A DNA stretch of 64,000 nucleotides, taken from positions 186,001 through 250,000 of the forward strand of contig NZ_JAJNCL010000001.1 of NCBI RefSeq assembly GCF_021025955.1, written 5' to 3'. The notes below the pieces were generated by a model. That model was not told the origin of the DNA and did not search any database. It saw only the letters and a list, made by a program, of their open reading frames with translations. The stretch is from Rhodococcus qingshengii. Its GTDB lineage: Bacteria; Actinomycetota; Actinomycetes; Mycobacteriales; Mycobacteriaceae. A program made the position numbers and the translations under genes. This document shows positions 1 through 24,600 of the stretch, piece after piece (the first letter of the stretch is position 1; the number at the start of each line of letters is the position of its first letter).

Positions 1-3000
1 ATTCCCGCTCAGACGCGGGCACTGAGCTACCGGAACTACCTCGCATGGCTGGTTCAGCAGGATCGCAGTGTGTCCATGGATGCCTGGGCGAAAGCGCTGG
101 GCGGCGTCGAAGAGCCGACGTTGTTGGCTCCCACCGTCGTTGGTCAGGAATTCAGCGCGCTGTCGCAGAAGTTGCAGATATCGCTCAGCGAATCGGTGAC
201 CGCAACACTGACCGGTTTGGCATCGAGGACCGGCGTTACCGCCAACACGATCGTCCAGGCTGCCTGGGCAATTCTGCTGGGACGCATGACCGGTCGTCAG
301 GACATCGTCTTCGGTGCCACGGTCTCCGGCCGTCCGCCACAACTCGACAGCGTCGAGAAGATGGTGGGCCTGTTCATCAACACGCTGCCTGTTCGTGTCC
401 AACTGGATCTGGCCGAGTCAGTCGAGGCATTGCTGTCACGGGTTCAGATCGAGCAGGCAGGCTTGCTCGATCACCATTACCTCGGGCTGACCGACGTACA
501 GAGCGCCGCGGGGGTCGGCGGACTCTTCGACACCCTGGTGATCTTCGAGTCCTACCCGGTCGACCGTGACGGTCTTGCAGCGCAAGCAGAGTTCTTGGAC
601 GGCATGGTGATCGACGATGTCGCTTCCGACGACTCCACGAACTACCCGCTCACACTGCTGATCGGTCTCGACGACCAACTGCACCTGACTCTTCGCTACC
701 TACCCGACTTCTTCGACGAGTCGTACGCGCAGGCGCTACTGGGGCGCCTCGAGACTCTGCTGACCGAAATCGGTGAAACTCCCTCTACAGCGGTCGGTGA
801 CGTCGAGGTCATGACTGTGTGTGAGCGTGCTTTGGTGCTCGAGTCGTGGAATGACACGTCTCGTCCGGTTGTGGGTGGGTTGTTGTTGGATGGTTTTGAT
901 TCGGTGGTGGGGGTTTGTTCGGGTTCGCGTGCGGTGGTGTGTGGGGATGTGGTGCTCTCGTATGGGGAGTTCGATGAGAGGGTTAATAGGTTTGCGCGTT
1001 ATTTGATTGGTTTGGGTGTTGGGCCGGAGTCGTTGGTGGGGTTGGCTGTTCGGCGGTCGGTTGATTTGTTGGTTGGTTTGTATGCGATTGTGCGTGCGGG
1101 TGGGGCGTGGGTGCCGTTGGATCCTGATGCGCCGTCCTCGCGTAATGAGTATGTGTTGGATTCGGCTGATCCGGTGTGTGTGGTGTCGACGGAGCGTGAT
1201 GGTTTCACGGTGTCGGGTCGTCGGGTTGTGTGTGTGGATGTTGTTGATGTGTCTGGTTTTTCGGGTGCGCGGGTTTCTGATGTGGATCGGTTGTCGCCGT
1301 TGCGGGCGTCGAATACGGCGTATGTGATTTTCACGTCGGGGTCGACGGGTCGGCCGAAGGGTGTGGCGGTTTCGCATGCGGCGATTGTGAATCAGTTGGA
1401 GTTCATGCAGGGCGAGTATCGCTTGACGTCGTCTGATGTGTATTTGCAGAAGACGGCGACGACGTTCGATGTGTCGTTGTGGGGTTTTTTCATGCCGTTG
1501 CGGGTGGGTGCGGTGTTGGTGTTGGCGTCGGTTGATGGTCATCGGGATCCGGGGTATTTGGCGTCGGTGATTGATGATCAGGGTGTGTCGGTGACGGATT
1601 TTGTTCCGACGATGTTGTCGACGTTTTCGTCGTTGGTGGATCCGGGGTTGTTGGGTTCGTTGCGTGATGTGTTGGTTATTGGTGAGGCGTTGCCGGTGGA
1701 GGCGGTGCGTGAGTTCGGGTTGGTGTCGTCGGCGCGGTTGCATAATTTGTATGGTCCGACTGAGGCGGCGGTGTCGTTTACGTTTGCGGATGTGACGGCT
1801 GCTGGGTCGGGGTCGGTGGTCTCGATTGGTGTGCCGGAGTGGAATTGCCGGGTGTTTGTGTTGGATTCGCGCCTTCGGCCGGTTGCGGTGGGTGTTGCGG
1901 GTGAGTTGTATTTGTCGGGTGTGCAGTTGGCTCGGGGGTATGTGGGTCGTCCGGATTTGAGTGCGGATCGGTTTGTGGCGTCGCCGTTCGGTTCGGGTGA
2001 GCGGATGTATCGGACGGGTGACCTTGTGAGGTGGTCGTCTGCGGGGGATCTGGAGTACATCGGTCGTACTGATTTTCAGGTGAAGTTTCGTGGTCAGCGG
2101 ATTGAGTTGGGGGAGATCGAGGCGGCGTTGGTGTCGCATTCGTCGGTGTTGTCGGCTGCGGTGGTGGTGCGTGGGTCGGTGATGGGTGATCAGTTGGTGG
2201 GGTATGTGGTGCCGGCTGTGGGGTCGGTTGTGGATGTGTCGGTGTTGCGGGGGTTTGTGGGGGAGCGGGTTCCGGGTTATATGGTTCCGGCTGCTGTGGT
2301 GGTGTTGGATGCGTTTCCTCTTAATTCGTCGGGGAAGTTGGATCGGGCGTTGTTGCCGGAGCCGGTGTTCGAGGCTCGGGTGTTTCGGGCTCCGGTGTCG
2401 TCGGTGGAGTTGGTGGTGGCGTCGGCGTTTGTGGGTGTGTTGGGTGTTGATCGGGTGGGGTTGGATGATGATTTCTTCGAGTTGGGTGGTAACTCCCTCA
2501 TCGCGACTCGGGTTGTCATGCGCATCGCCGAAGAACTCGAGACGGCTGTCCCCGTTCGCCTGTTGTTCGAAGCGTCCACCGTCCAGGAACTCGCTGCGCG
2601 TCTCGAATCGCACGTCGGTGAAGGAAGCCGCCTTGCGCTGACAGCTCAGGATCGACCGGAAGAGATTCCGCTTTCCCTTGCGCAGCAACGTATGTGGTTC
2701 CTCAACCGGTTCGACGGCTCCGCCGGTGCATACAACATGCCGTTTGCGCTGCGGCTGAGCGGCGAACTCGATCTGGATGCGATGCGTGCGGCCATCGGCG
2801 ACGTAGTCGGCCGTCATGAAACCTTGCGCACCGTGTATCCGGAAACCGATTCGGGACCGGTCCAGGTCATCGAACCGGTGGGGCATACGCCGGTGGAACT
2901 GGGCGTCGAAAGCGTCACGGAAGCCGAGATTGTCGGCAAGCTGGTCGAGTTGGCGTCGACGAGGTTCGACGTGACGGCCGAGATCCCGCTGCGGATTCGG

Positions 3001-6000
3001 TTGTTCCAGGTTGCCGAGAACGAGTACGTCCTTGCCGTAGTGGTGCACCACATCGCCGCGGACGGCTCCTCGACTACTCCGTTCGCCCGCGACCTCGTCA
3101 TGGCCTACGCGGCCAGGACACAGGGGGCGGCGCCGGGTTGGGCTCCGCTGGATGTGCAGTACGCGGATTACAGCTTGTGGCAGCGTGAGGTACTGGGAAG
3201 CGAGGACGACCCGGAATCCGTGTCGTCCGAGCAGATCGCCTACTGGAGCCAGGCTTTGGCCGGGATGCCGGATCAGCTGAACCTGCCGACGGACCGTCTG
3301 CGTCCCGCCGCGCAGTCGTACCGTGGGGGTTACCTCCACTTCGAGATCGATGCAGCAGTGCATCAGGGCTTGGCATCACTTGCCCGTGAGCACGGAACAA
3401 CCTTGTTCATGGTCACGCACGCGGCATTCGCGGTCCTGCTAGCTCGATTGTCCGGTACCGACGACATCGCCGTGGGCACTCCGATCGCGGGCCGCGGCGA
3501 GCGTGCGCTCGACGATCTGATCGGCATGTTCGTCAATACCCTGGTATTCCGGACACGCGTCGACGGTTCCGACAGCTTCACGGAACTGCTTGCCCGCGTG
3601 CGAGAGAACGACCTGCAGGCGTTTGCGCACGCCGACGTTCCGTTCGAGCGACTGGTCGAAGTACTCAATCCCGCACGTTCGACTGCTCGGCACCCGCTCT
3701 ACCAGGTGGGCTTCCTCTTCCAGAACATGGAACAGGCAAGCCTGGAACTGCCTGGCCTCACGGTCAAGGGTCTCGAGATCGACAATGGCGTCGCTCAGTT
3801 CGATCTTCAGTTGATTGTCGGTGACAACTACGACGAGCGTGGTGTTGCCTCCGGTATCTCGGCTGTATTCAGCTACGCGCACGACCTTTTCGACGAGTCG
3901 ACAGTCCAGTCCATTGCTGATCGGTTCAACACCATTCTGGCAGCGGTGGTCGCCGATCCGTCGGTCGTGGTCGGCGACATCGACGTGCTCGATCCGCGTG
4001 AGTCGAATCAGGTGCTGCAGGAATGGAATGCGACGGAGCAGGTACTCGACGCCGAGGTGACCCTGGTCGATCTGTTCGATCAGCAGGTGGCCGCGCACAG
4101 TGATTCCGTTGCGGTGGTCCACGGACTCGAATCACTGACGTATGCGGAGTTCGACGACAAGGTCAACCGTCTTGCGCGTCATCTGATAGGGCTGGGTGTA
4201 GGCCCGGAATCGTTGGTGGCATTGGGAATGCGCCGCTCCATCGATCTCGTGATCGGCATGTACGCCGTTGCCAAGGCCGGCGGCGGTTATGTTCCGATCG
4301 ATCCGGATCATCCGGCCGATCGCACCGGGTACGTCCTCGAGATGGCCGCGCCGGTGTGCGTGCTCAGCACCGAGAACGACGCACCGTCGCTCGCCGATAT
4401 CGACAATGTTCTTCTCATCGACACTCTTGATCTCTCGGGTGTCTCCGGAGCGCCGGTGCGCGGCGACGAGCGGATTTCACCGCTTCGTTCGGCGAATGCC
4501 GCGTACGTGATCTTCACGTCGGGATCGACTGGCAAGCCGAAGGGTGTGGCGCTGTCCCACGCCGCGATCGTCAATCAGCTTCTGTGGAAGCGTGATCGCT
4601 ACGGTCTCGACCAGACTGACGCAATGCTGCTCAAAACCGCAGCAACCTTCGACCTCTCCGTCTGGGAGTTCTGGTCTGCGTTGACCTCCGGTTCACGCCT
4701 GGTCATCGCCGACCCGGACGGACACAAGGACGCCGACTACATGCTGGCGCTCATGGCCCAGGAGAAGGTGACGACATTGCACGCGGTGCCGTCGATGCTC
4801 TCGATGCTGACCGCGGCGGCGGACGGTGCTCTTCCGCAGTCGCTCGAGCGAGTCCTTGCAATCGGTGAGGCATTGCCAGCGGCGACCGCGGCAGAGTTCC
4901 GCAAGATGTCGGATGCAGCGCTGGTGAATCTGTACGGTCCGACCGAGGCCGCGGTGTCGGTTACCGCGCACGACGTGGACGAGAGCGATACCTCGTCGGT
5001 CTCGATCGGCGCTCCGGAATGGAACACACAGGTCTATGTGCTCGACGAGCGCCTGCACCCGGTCCCGATCGGAGTGACCGGAGAGCTGTATCTTGCCGGA
5101 ACCCAGCTGGCTCGTGGATATCACGGCCGCGCCGACCTGACGTCGGAACGCTTTGTCGCCAACACCTTCGGAGAACCGGGCTCACGTCTGTACCGCACCG
5201 GCGACCTCGTTGTCTGGCGCAGTGGCGGTGAACTCGAGTACGTCGATCGTGCCGACTTCCAGGTGAAGATCCGCGGCTACCGCATCGAACTCGGTGAGAT
5301 CGAAGCTGTTATCAGAGCTGTTCCGTCGGTGGATGCCGCGGTTGTGGTCGCGAAAACCGATCCGCGTCTAGGTGATCGACTGGTCGGTTACCTTGTTCCG
5401 CAGGCCGGGGTCAGCATCGACGTCGACAGTGTGAAGGCGGAGATCGTCCGCGAGTTGCCGAGTTACATGGTGCCGTCGGCGTTGATGGTGCTGAGCGAAT
5501 TGCCGCTCAACATCAACGGCAAGATCGATCGAAAGGCGCTGCCGGAACCCGAATTCGAGGCAACGGAGTTCCGTGCCCCGAGCAATCCGGTCGAAGAGAT
5601 CGTGGCCTCGGTGTTTGCCGAAGTCCTGGGCGTGCCACGAGTCGGGTTGGACGACGACTTCTTCGATCTCGGCGGAAACTCGCTGATCGCCACACAGGTC
5701 GTGGCCAGGTTGGGTCAGGCACTTGACGCCCAGATTCCGGTGCGGATCATCTTCGAAGCGTCGACCGTCGGACTGCTGGCGTCACGGGTGCTCGAACATG
5801 CTGGTTCCGGCTCGCGGGCACAGTTGGTGGCACAGGAACGGCCGTCGCAGATACCGTTGTCGCTCGCTCAGCAGCGGATGTGGGTTCTCAACCAGATCGA
5901 CCGCAGGTCTGCCGCGTACAACATCCCGGTCGCGATCCGGATGTCCGGCGATCTCGACGTCGCAGCATTGCAGTCGGCCGTCTCCGACCTTGTTGCTCGC

Positions 6001-7515
6001 CACGAGATCCTGCGGACGTTCTATCCCGATCTCGGGGACGGCCCGACGCAGTCGATTCAGTCGAAGTCGGCAGCCGTTGTCGACATGGCCGTGCTGTATG
6101 TCGGCGAAGACACGATTGGGGGCGAGGTCGCGAAGGTCGTCGGTCAGGGCTTCGACGTCACTGCCGGTGTTCCGCTGCGCGTTCGCCTATTCCAGATCAC
6201 GCCCACCGAGCATGTCCTGATCGTGGTGGTCCACCACATCAGCGGCGACGCATTCTCGATGGCACCGATGATCAGGGACACGATGGTCGCGTACACGGCG
6301 CGAGCCGGGGGAGCGGCACCCGAATGGGCTCCGCTCGAAGTCCAGTACGCGGATTACACGTTGTGGCAGCGCGACGTCCTGGGTTCCGAGGACGATCCGG
6401 ACAGTGAACTGTCGACGCAGCTTGCCTACTGGACGCAGGAACTCGCCGGCGTTCCCGAATTTCTGGAACTGCCGACGGACCGTCCGCGTCCGCCGACGCA
6501 GTCGATGAAGGGTGCGGACTTCCTGTTCACTCTCGGCGCCGACTCCACGCGTCGAATCGCGGAGATTGCGCGTGAGCAGAACTCGACCGTGTTCATGGTC
6601 GTGCATGCCGCGTTCTCGGTGCTGCTGTCCAAGCTCAGCGGCTCGAACGACATCGCGATCGGTACACCGGTGGCGGGCCGTGGCGAGCGAGTTCTGGACG
6701 ACCTGGTCGGTATGTTCGTCAACACGCTGGTGTTGCGCACGCAGGTGAAACCGGCAACCACGTTTGTCGATTTACTGCAGCAGGTGAAGGAGAAGGACCT
6801 CGCGGCGTTCGGAAATGCGGATGTGCCCTTCGAGCGTCTGGTCGAGCAGGTCGGCCGTGAGCGCTCACAGGCGTACTCACCGCTGTTCCAGGTGATGCTC
6901 ACGTTCCAGAACATGGCACTGGGCACGTTTGCGCTGCCAGGGCTCGAATTGTCGGCGGTGGATGACGGATTCGACTCGGCTATGTTCGACCTGCAGCTCA
7001 CCGGTATCGAGGAGTTCGACGAGCGCGGAGCGCTGTCCGATATCCGGATGCGATTCACCTATGCAACCGATCTGTACGACGCCGCAACCATGGAACTGTT
7101 CGCAGCCAGGTTGCGGGCCGTGGTCGACGCCGTTGCTGCAGATCCGACGGTGGTTCTGCGGACCATCGACATCGTGACGGACTTCGAACGCGCGCTGATC
7201 GAGGCCGCCGAGCCGAAGACCGCCGCCGATCTTCCGGACCTCGCAGCAGCGGCAGCCGCAGCAGATCCGACGGCGGTTGCCTTCACACACGGTGAGACCG
7301 TGGTGACCTTCACACAGCTGGCCGAAAAACTGGCTGTGATGAAGCAGACGATGGGTGCGGCGCTCACTGCCGACGCGTTGGTCTCGGTTTCGCTGAACGG
7401 TCTGGTTCCGGGCATTCTTCCGGCACTGGGCGCCGACGGTATTACTTCGCTCGTCGAGTCTTTGATAACTGACGCGCAGGCCACGCTGGGGAAGGGTTCC
7501 GGTACGGACGGGTAA
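1..7515 (+). CDS. nonribosomal peptide synthetase, 5'-partial: (C)-A-PCP-C-A-PCP-C plus vestigial A
   Basis: The frame is open through base 1, so the start lies upstream; the first GTG at 70 is inside a condensation domain. Order seen: C-terminal lobe of a C domain (to about 790); A1 ([10 protein letters not shown] 1333-1362, FDVSLW 1465-1482, GPTE 1753-1764); PCP1 (GGNSLIA, phosphopantetheine Ser 2494-2496); C (HHIAADG 3046-3066); A2 ([10 protein letters not shown] 4516-4545); PCP2 (Ser 5680-5682); C with HHISGDA at 6232-6252, where the usual final Gly of HHxxxDG is Ala; then a degenerate A-domain start. Pocket codes read by hand are DVWDLILVSK (A1) and DLWHLILVSK (A2); I match neither to a known substrate. 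No epimerase domain is visible. The protein ends after a C domain, so it must hand its peptide to the A-PCP at the head of the next protein. A1-PCP1 lies in the duplicated cassette. Confidence 0.95.
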   Translation: MPAQTRALSYRNYLAWLVQQDRSVSMDAWAKALGGVEEPTLLAPTVVGQEFSALSQKLQISLSESVTATLTGLASRTGVTANTIVQAAWAILLGRMTGRQDIVFGATVSGRPPQLDSVEKMVGLFINTLPVRVQLDLAESVEALLSRVQIEQAGLLDHHYLGLTDVQSAAGVGGLFDTLVIFESYPVDRDGLAAQAEFLDGMVIDDVASDDSTNYPLTLLIGLDDQLHLTLRYLPDFFDESYAQALLGRLETLLTEIGETPSTAVGDVEVMTVCERALVLESWNDTSRPVVGGLLLDGFDSVVGVCSGSRAVVCGDVVLSYGEFDERVNRFARYLIGLGVGPESLVGLAVRRSVDLLVGLYAIVRAGGAWVPLDPDAPSSRNEYVLDSADPVCVVSTERDGFTVSGRRVVCVDVVDVSGFSGARVSDVDRLSPLRASNTAYVIFTSGSTGRPKGVAVSHAAIVNQLEFMQGEYRLTSSDVYLQKTATTFDVSLWGFFMPLRVGAVLVLASVDGHRDPGYLASVIDDQGVSVTDFVPTMLSTFSSLVDPGLLGSLRDVLVIGEALPVEAVREFGLVSSARLHNLYGPTEAAVSFTFADVTAAGSGSVVSIGVPEWNCRVFVLDSRLRPVAVGVAGELYLSGVQLARGYVGRPDLSADRFVASPFGSGERMYRTGDLVRWSSAGDLEYIGRTDFQVKFRGQRIELGEIEAALVSHSSVLSAAVVVRGSVMGDQLVGYVVPAVGSVVDVSVLRGFVGERVPGYMVPAAVVVLDAFPLNSSGKLDRALLPEPVFEARVFRAPVSSVELVVASAFVGVLGVDRVGLDDDFFELGGNSLIATRVVMRIAEELETAVPVRLLFEASTVQELAARLESHVGEGSRLALTAQDRPEEIPLSLAQQRMWFLNRFDGSAGAYNMPFALRLSGELDLDAMRAAIGDVVGRHETLRTVYPETDSGPVQVIEPVGHTPVELGVESVTEAEIVGKLVELASTRFDVTAEIPLRIRLFQVAENEYVLAVVVHHIAADGSSTTPFARDLVMAYAARTQGAAPGWAPLDVQYADYSLWQREVLGSEDDPESVSSEQIAYWSQALAGMPDQLNLPTDRLRPAAQSYRGGYLHFEIDAAVHQGLASLAREHGTTLFMVTHAAFAVLLARLSGTDDIAVGTPIAGRGERALDDLIGMFVNTLVFRTRVDGSDSFTELLARVRENDLQAFAHADVPFERLVEVLNPARSTARHPLYQVGFLFQNMEQASLELPGLTVKGLEIDNGVAQFDLQLIVGDNYDERGVASGISAVFSYAHDLFDESTVQSIADRFNTILAAVVADPSVVVGDIDVLDPRESNQVLQEWNATEQVLDAEVTLVDLFDQQVAAHSDSVAVVHGLESLTYAEFDDKVNRLARHLIGLGVGPESLVALGMRRSIDLVIGMYAVAKAGGGYVPIDPDHPADRTGYVLEMAAPVCVLSTENDAPSLADIDNVLLIDTLDLSGVSGAPVRGDERISPLRSANAAYVIFTSGSTGKPKGVALSHAAIVNQLLWKRDRYGLDQTDAMLLKTAATFDLSVWEFWSALTSGSRLVIADPDGHKDADYMLALMAQEKVTTLHAVPSMLSMLTAAADGALPQSLERVLAIGEALPAATAAEFRKMSDAALVNLYGPTEAAVSVTAHDVDESDTSSVSIGAPEWNTQVYVLDERLHPVPIGVTGELYLAGTQLARGYHGRADLTSERFVANTFGEPGSRLYRTGDLVVWRSGGELEYVDRADFQVKIRGYRIELGEIEAVIRAVPSVDAAVVVAKTDPRLGDRLVGYLVPQAGVSIDVDSVKAEIVRELPSYMVPSALMVLSELPLNINGKIDRKALPEPEFEATEFRAPSNPVEEIVASVFAEVLGVPRVGLDDDFFDLGGNSLIATQVVARLGQALDAQIPVRIIFEASTVGLLASRVLEHAGSGSRAQLVAQERPSQIPLSLAQQRMWVLNQIDRRSAAYNIPVAIRMSGDLDVAALQSAVSDLVARHEILRTFYPDLGDGPTQSIQSKSAAVVDMAVLYVGEDTIGGEVAKVVGQGFDVTAGVPLRVRLFQITPTEHVLIVVVHHISGDAFSMAPMIRDTMVAYTARAGGAAPEWAPLEVQYADYTLWQRDVLGSEDDPDSELSTQLAYWTQELAGVPEFLELPTDRPRPPTQSMKGADFLFTLGADSTRRIAEIAREQNSTVFMVVHAAFSVLLSKLSGSNDIAIGTPVAGRGERVLDDLVGMFVNTLVLRTQVKPATTFVDLLQQVKEKDLAAFGNADVPFERLVEQVGRERSQAYSPLFQVMLTFQNMALGTFALPGLELSAVDDGFDSAMFDLQLTGIEEFDERGALSDIRMRFTYATDLYDAATMELFAARLRAVVDAVAADPTVVLRTIDIVTDFERALIEAAEPKTAADLPDLAAAAAAADPTAVAFTHGETVVTFTQLAEKLAVMKQTMGAALTADALVSVSLNGLVPGILPALGADGITSLVESLITDAQATLGKGSGTDG
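788..2506 (+). repeat. A-PCP cassette, copy 1 of a 1719-bp direct repeat
   Basis: Copy 1 of a sequence that recurs at 24822-26540, offset 24034 bp. Translations agree in several frames on both strands over the whole length, so the copies look identical. The left edge is in the C-A linker, just before the GDVEVM residues; the right edge falls one base after the codons for the PCP motif GGNSLIA. Inside, Leu is nearly always TTG, Val GTG/GTT, Gly GGT/GGG and Asp GAT; flanking domains prefer CTC/CTG, GTC, GGC and GAC. There are no terminal inverted repeats and no transposase. Confidence 0.95.
7225..7515 (+). other. vestigial adenylation-domain N-terminus at the end of NRPS 1
   Basis: After the last C domain the protein runs on for about 95 residues that look like the first part of an A domain (ADLPDL..., [23 protein letters not shown]) but stop before any catalytic motif. 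The stretch aligns almost without gaps with the head of the next protein (7643-7895), sharing DLPxL, an Ala-rich helix, MGxAL, DALV and LIxDA. It may be a docking element; that role is inference. Confidence 0.7.
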
Positions 7516-7604
7516 TATGCAGTATTTGCCCCATGGGCGTTGATCTGTACGACCAGTCGTGCGTTGGATCTGCGCCGCGCTGTCGTCAGTTGGAGGAAGT
7601 GTTG

Positions 7605-21353
<13,749 letters not shown>

Positions 21354-21610
21354 GATCGGGCTCCGTCGGCGACCGTGCCAGTGGCCGAATTCATAGGTGA
21401 TCGTGCCGTTGCCCGGATCGGTGTTACCGGCTGTAACAATGGGCGGTAGGGGTTGGATGTGTTGGGGGAACCCCCTGATGCAATTGTGGGTTCCCCGGCG
21501 TCCAGTCTGGACAGACCGGTAGTGACAGTTCAGAAGTATGACGCGAAGGTGAGTTGCTCGATGCAGCGTTGGGTCTCCGTACACACCGTTCGACCGCAGG
21601 TGGCGGTCGT
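21354..21610. other. 257-bp spacer between NRPS 2 and NRPS 3 with two inverted repeats
   Basis: TGTTAC/GTAACA (21422-21427 and 21433-21438) is a short palindrome that could bind a regulator. A 9-bp stem (21465-21473 with 21488-21496, 14-nt loop) could fold in RNA but has no T run after it. No clear promoter was found. AGGTGG at 21598-21603 is the probable ribosome site for the next gene. Confidence 0.4.
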
Positions 21611-24600
21611 ATGAGTACTGACGACACGACCCGGCGGAAGACATCTCGCGCCGGCCGGAACGAACGACCGGCACGCACCAGGCGCGCGCGGGTGCCATTG
21701 CTGCCTCAGTTACTCGCAGCTGCAGTGGACGTCAACCCAGCAGCACCGGCGATCACATTCGGAGGTCAAACCCTCACTTACGCCGAAGTGGACGCGCTGT
21801 CCTCACGTCTGGCTCGGTTGCTCATCAGCCGCGGAATCGGGCCGGAGGACCGGGTGGCGGTGTCGATTCCCCGCTCCGTCGAGTCGGTCTGTGCGGTGTG
21901 GGCGGTGGCCAAGACTGGCGCAGCTTTCGTGCCGGTCGATCCCAGCTATCCTGCCGACCGCGTCGAACACATGATCACCGATTCTGCAGCCTCGATAGGG
22001 CTGACCACGGCCGCGTACGCTATCGACCGTCCCCGCAGCGTCCACTGGCTGGAAGTGGACGGCGCCGTGTTGACGGCCGAGTTGGCCGGTATCTCCCCGG
22101 ATCCGGTCTCGTATACCGAACGCGTCCGAACCCTTCGCGTAGATCATCCGGCATACGTGATCTACACCTCGGGGTCGACAGGACGGCCCAAGGGCGTCGT
22201 CGTCACCCACGCCGGGCTTGCAGACCTGTGCGCGGAACAGGTCGAACGGTATGCGCTCACCTCTACGTCGCGGACACTGCATTTTGCTTCGCCGAGTTTC
22301 GACGCTTCTGTGCTCGAACTGCTGCTCGCCGTCGGTGCAGGCTCGACGATGGTGATCGCGCGTCCGGATATGTTCGGCGGTGACGAACTCGCGGAACTCC
22401 TGGTGTCGGAAAAGATCACGCACGCGTTTGTGACCCCGGCAGCGCTGGGTTCGATTTCCCTCGACGGCGCCCACCAGTTCGACAATCTCGCCGTGGTGGT
22501 CGTCGGCGGTGAAGCGTGTTCACCCGCGCTGCTGTCCACCTGGGCACCCGGCCGACGGTTCTTCAACGCATACGGACCCACGGAAGCCACCGTCGCCAGC
22601 AACATCGCCGAGTTGACCGTCGATCGTCCCGTGACGATCGGTGGTCCCGTCCGTGGTGTCGGCGTGTTCGTCCTCGATTCTCGACTTCAGCCGGTCGCCA
22701 CCGGAACCGCCGGCGAACTCTACCTGTCGGGCACCCACCTTGCCCGCGGGTACAACGGCCTGTCCGCAACTACTGCGGCAAGTTTTGTCGCAAATCCGTT
22801 CGGCGGCGCCGGGGAGCGGCTCTACCGGACCGGCGATACTGTGCGGTGGATCCGCACCGGCGGCGATGGCGGAGCCACCGATCAGACCGGTGGTGAGCGC
22901 GACCTCGAATATCTCGGGCGGGGGGACTCACAGGTCAAGATTCGCGGCTTCCGGATCGAACTGGGCGAGATCGATGCCGTCCTTGCCGCCCAACCCGGAG
23001 TCGACTTCGTCGCCACCGTCGCGATCACCGGTTCCTCGGGTGACGCCGCGCTGGTGTCGTATGTCATGGCGAATGCCGACGTCGACCTGGACCCAGAGTC
23101 GTTGACCGCCAGCGCTCGGGCCGTTCTTCCTCGGCACATGGTGCCTGCATCGATCATGGTCATCGACCGGATTCCTCTCACCCCAGTGGGCAAGTTGGAC
23201 ACCGACAGCCTTCCCGAGCCGATCTTCATCTCGCGTACGTACCGCGAACCATCAACGCCTGCACAGGTACTCGTGGCAGCGGCCTTCGCCGAACTGCTCG
23301 GAGTCGAGAGGGTCGGTGCCGAAGACGACTTCTTCGAGCTCGGCGGCAACTCACTTGTTGCAGCAAGGCTGGCTGGACGTCTCGGAGCTGCGTTCGGGAC
23401 ACGCATTCAGGTGAAAACCCTCTTCGAGGTATCGACGGTCGAAACATTGGCTGCCCGAATCGAAGCCGAGGCGGAGGGGTCCGTCAGAGTACAGCTTGCG
23501 CCGGTGATTCGTCCGGAACATGTGCCGTTGTCGCTGGCGCAGCAACGGATGTGGTTCCTGAGCCAGTTCGATTCTGAATCTGCTGTCAACAACATTCCGA
23601 TCGTCCTCCGCCTGAGTGGTGAGCTTGACACGAATGCGCTCGCCTCAGCGGTCGGTGACGTCCTAGCTCGGCACGAAGTCCTTCGTACTGTCTACCCAGG
23701 AATCGACGGTGTGGGCTATCAGCAAATTCTGCCGGAATCGACCGCCGACATCGACCTCGATCCCGTTCCGTTGGCCGATTCGGCACTTCTCGGCGAACTG
23801 TTGACGCTCGTCACCGCCGGATTCGACGTCAGCTCGGCAGTTCCCTTGCGAGTCAAGCTTTTCCAGACGGATCCGTCCGAGTACGTCCTGGCGATGGTCG
23901 TTCACCACATTTCCGCGGACGGCGTTTCCGTAGCGCCGTTGGTTCGGGACGTTGCGTTCGCCTACCTTGCGCGTGTGGACGGCCGGAGTCCGGAGTGGAC
24001 ACCGCTGCCGGTGCAGTACGCAGACTTCGCGATGTGGCAGCGTGAGGTTCTCGGCGTGGATTCCGATCCGACATCGTTGATGTCCGAGCAGCTCGCGTAC
24101 TGGAAGACGACCTTGCGAGACCTGCCGGAGAAGATCGAACTCCCGGCCGACCGTCCACGACCCCCAATTCTCTCCACCAGAGGCGGCGTTCACCGTTCGG
24201 ACGTGGACGCTGAATTGCACAGTGCCCTCGAGCAACTCGCACTGGACCACAACGTGTCACTGTTCATGGTCGTCCATGCGGGGCTGGCGGTCCTGTTGGC
24301 AAGGTTGAGCGGCAGCGGTGACGTGGCGATCGGTTCACCAATCTCTGGACGAGGGGAACCCGAACTCGACGATCTGATCGGCATGTTCGTAAACACCCTG
24401 GTGCTACGCACGCCCGTGAATCCAGGAGCAAGCTTCTCCGATTTGTTCGACCGTGTGCGTGACATCGATCTGGGGGCTTTTGCCAACGCCGATGTGCCAT
24501 TCGAGCGGCTTGTCGAAGTGCTCGACCCGGCACGATCCCAAGCGCACCACCCGTTGTTCCAAGTTGCGCTGTTCTTCCAGAACATGGCCGACGACGCACT

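Noticed and set aside
788-2506. The repeat as an insertion sequence or transposon
   Set aside because: No terminal inverted repeats, target duplications or transposase; it codes in frame for an A-PCP unit.
736-3363. An open frame of 875 codons on the minus strand opposite NRPS 1
   Set aside because: It is Arg/His-rich, has no family features and exists because the cassette's plus-strand codon bias removes stop codons on the other strand. The same shadow recurs at 24821-26173 over copy 2.
7533-7604. Start of NRPS 2 at ATG 7533
   Set aside because: No ribosome site there, while ATG 7605 has GGAGGAAG at 5 nt; the extra 24 residues resemble nothing in NRPS heads.
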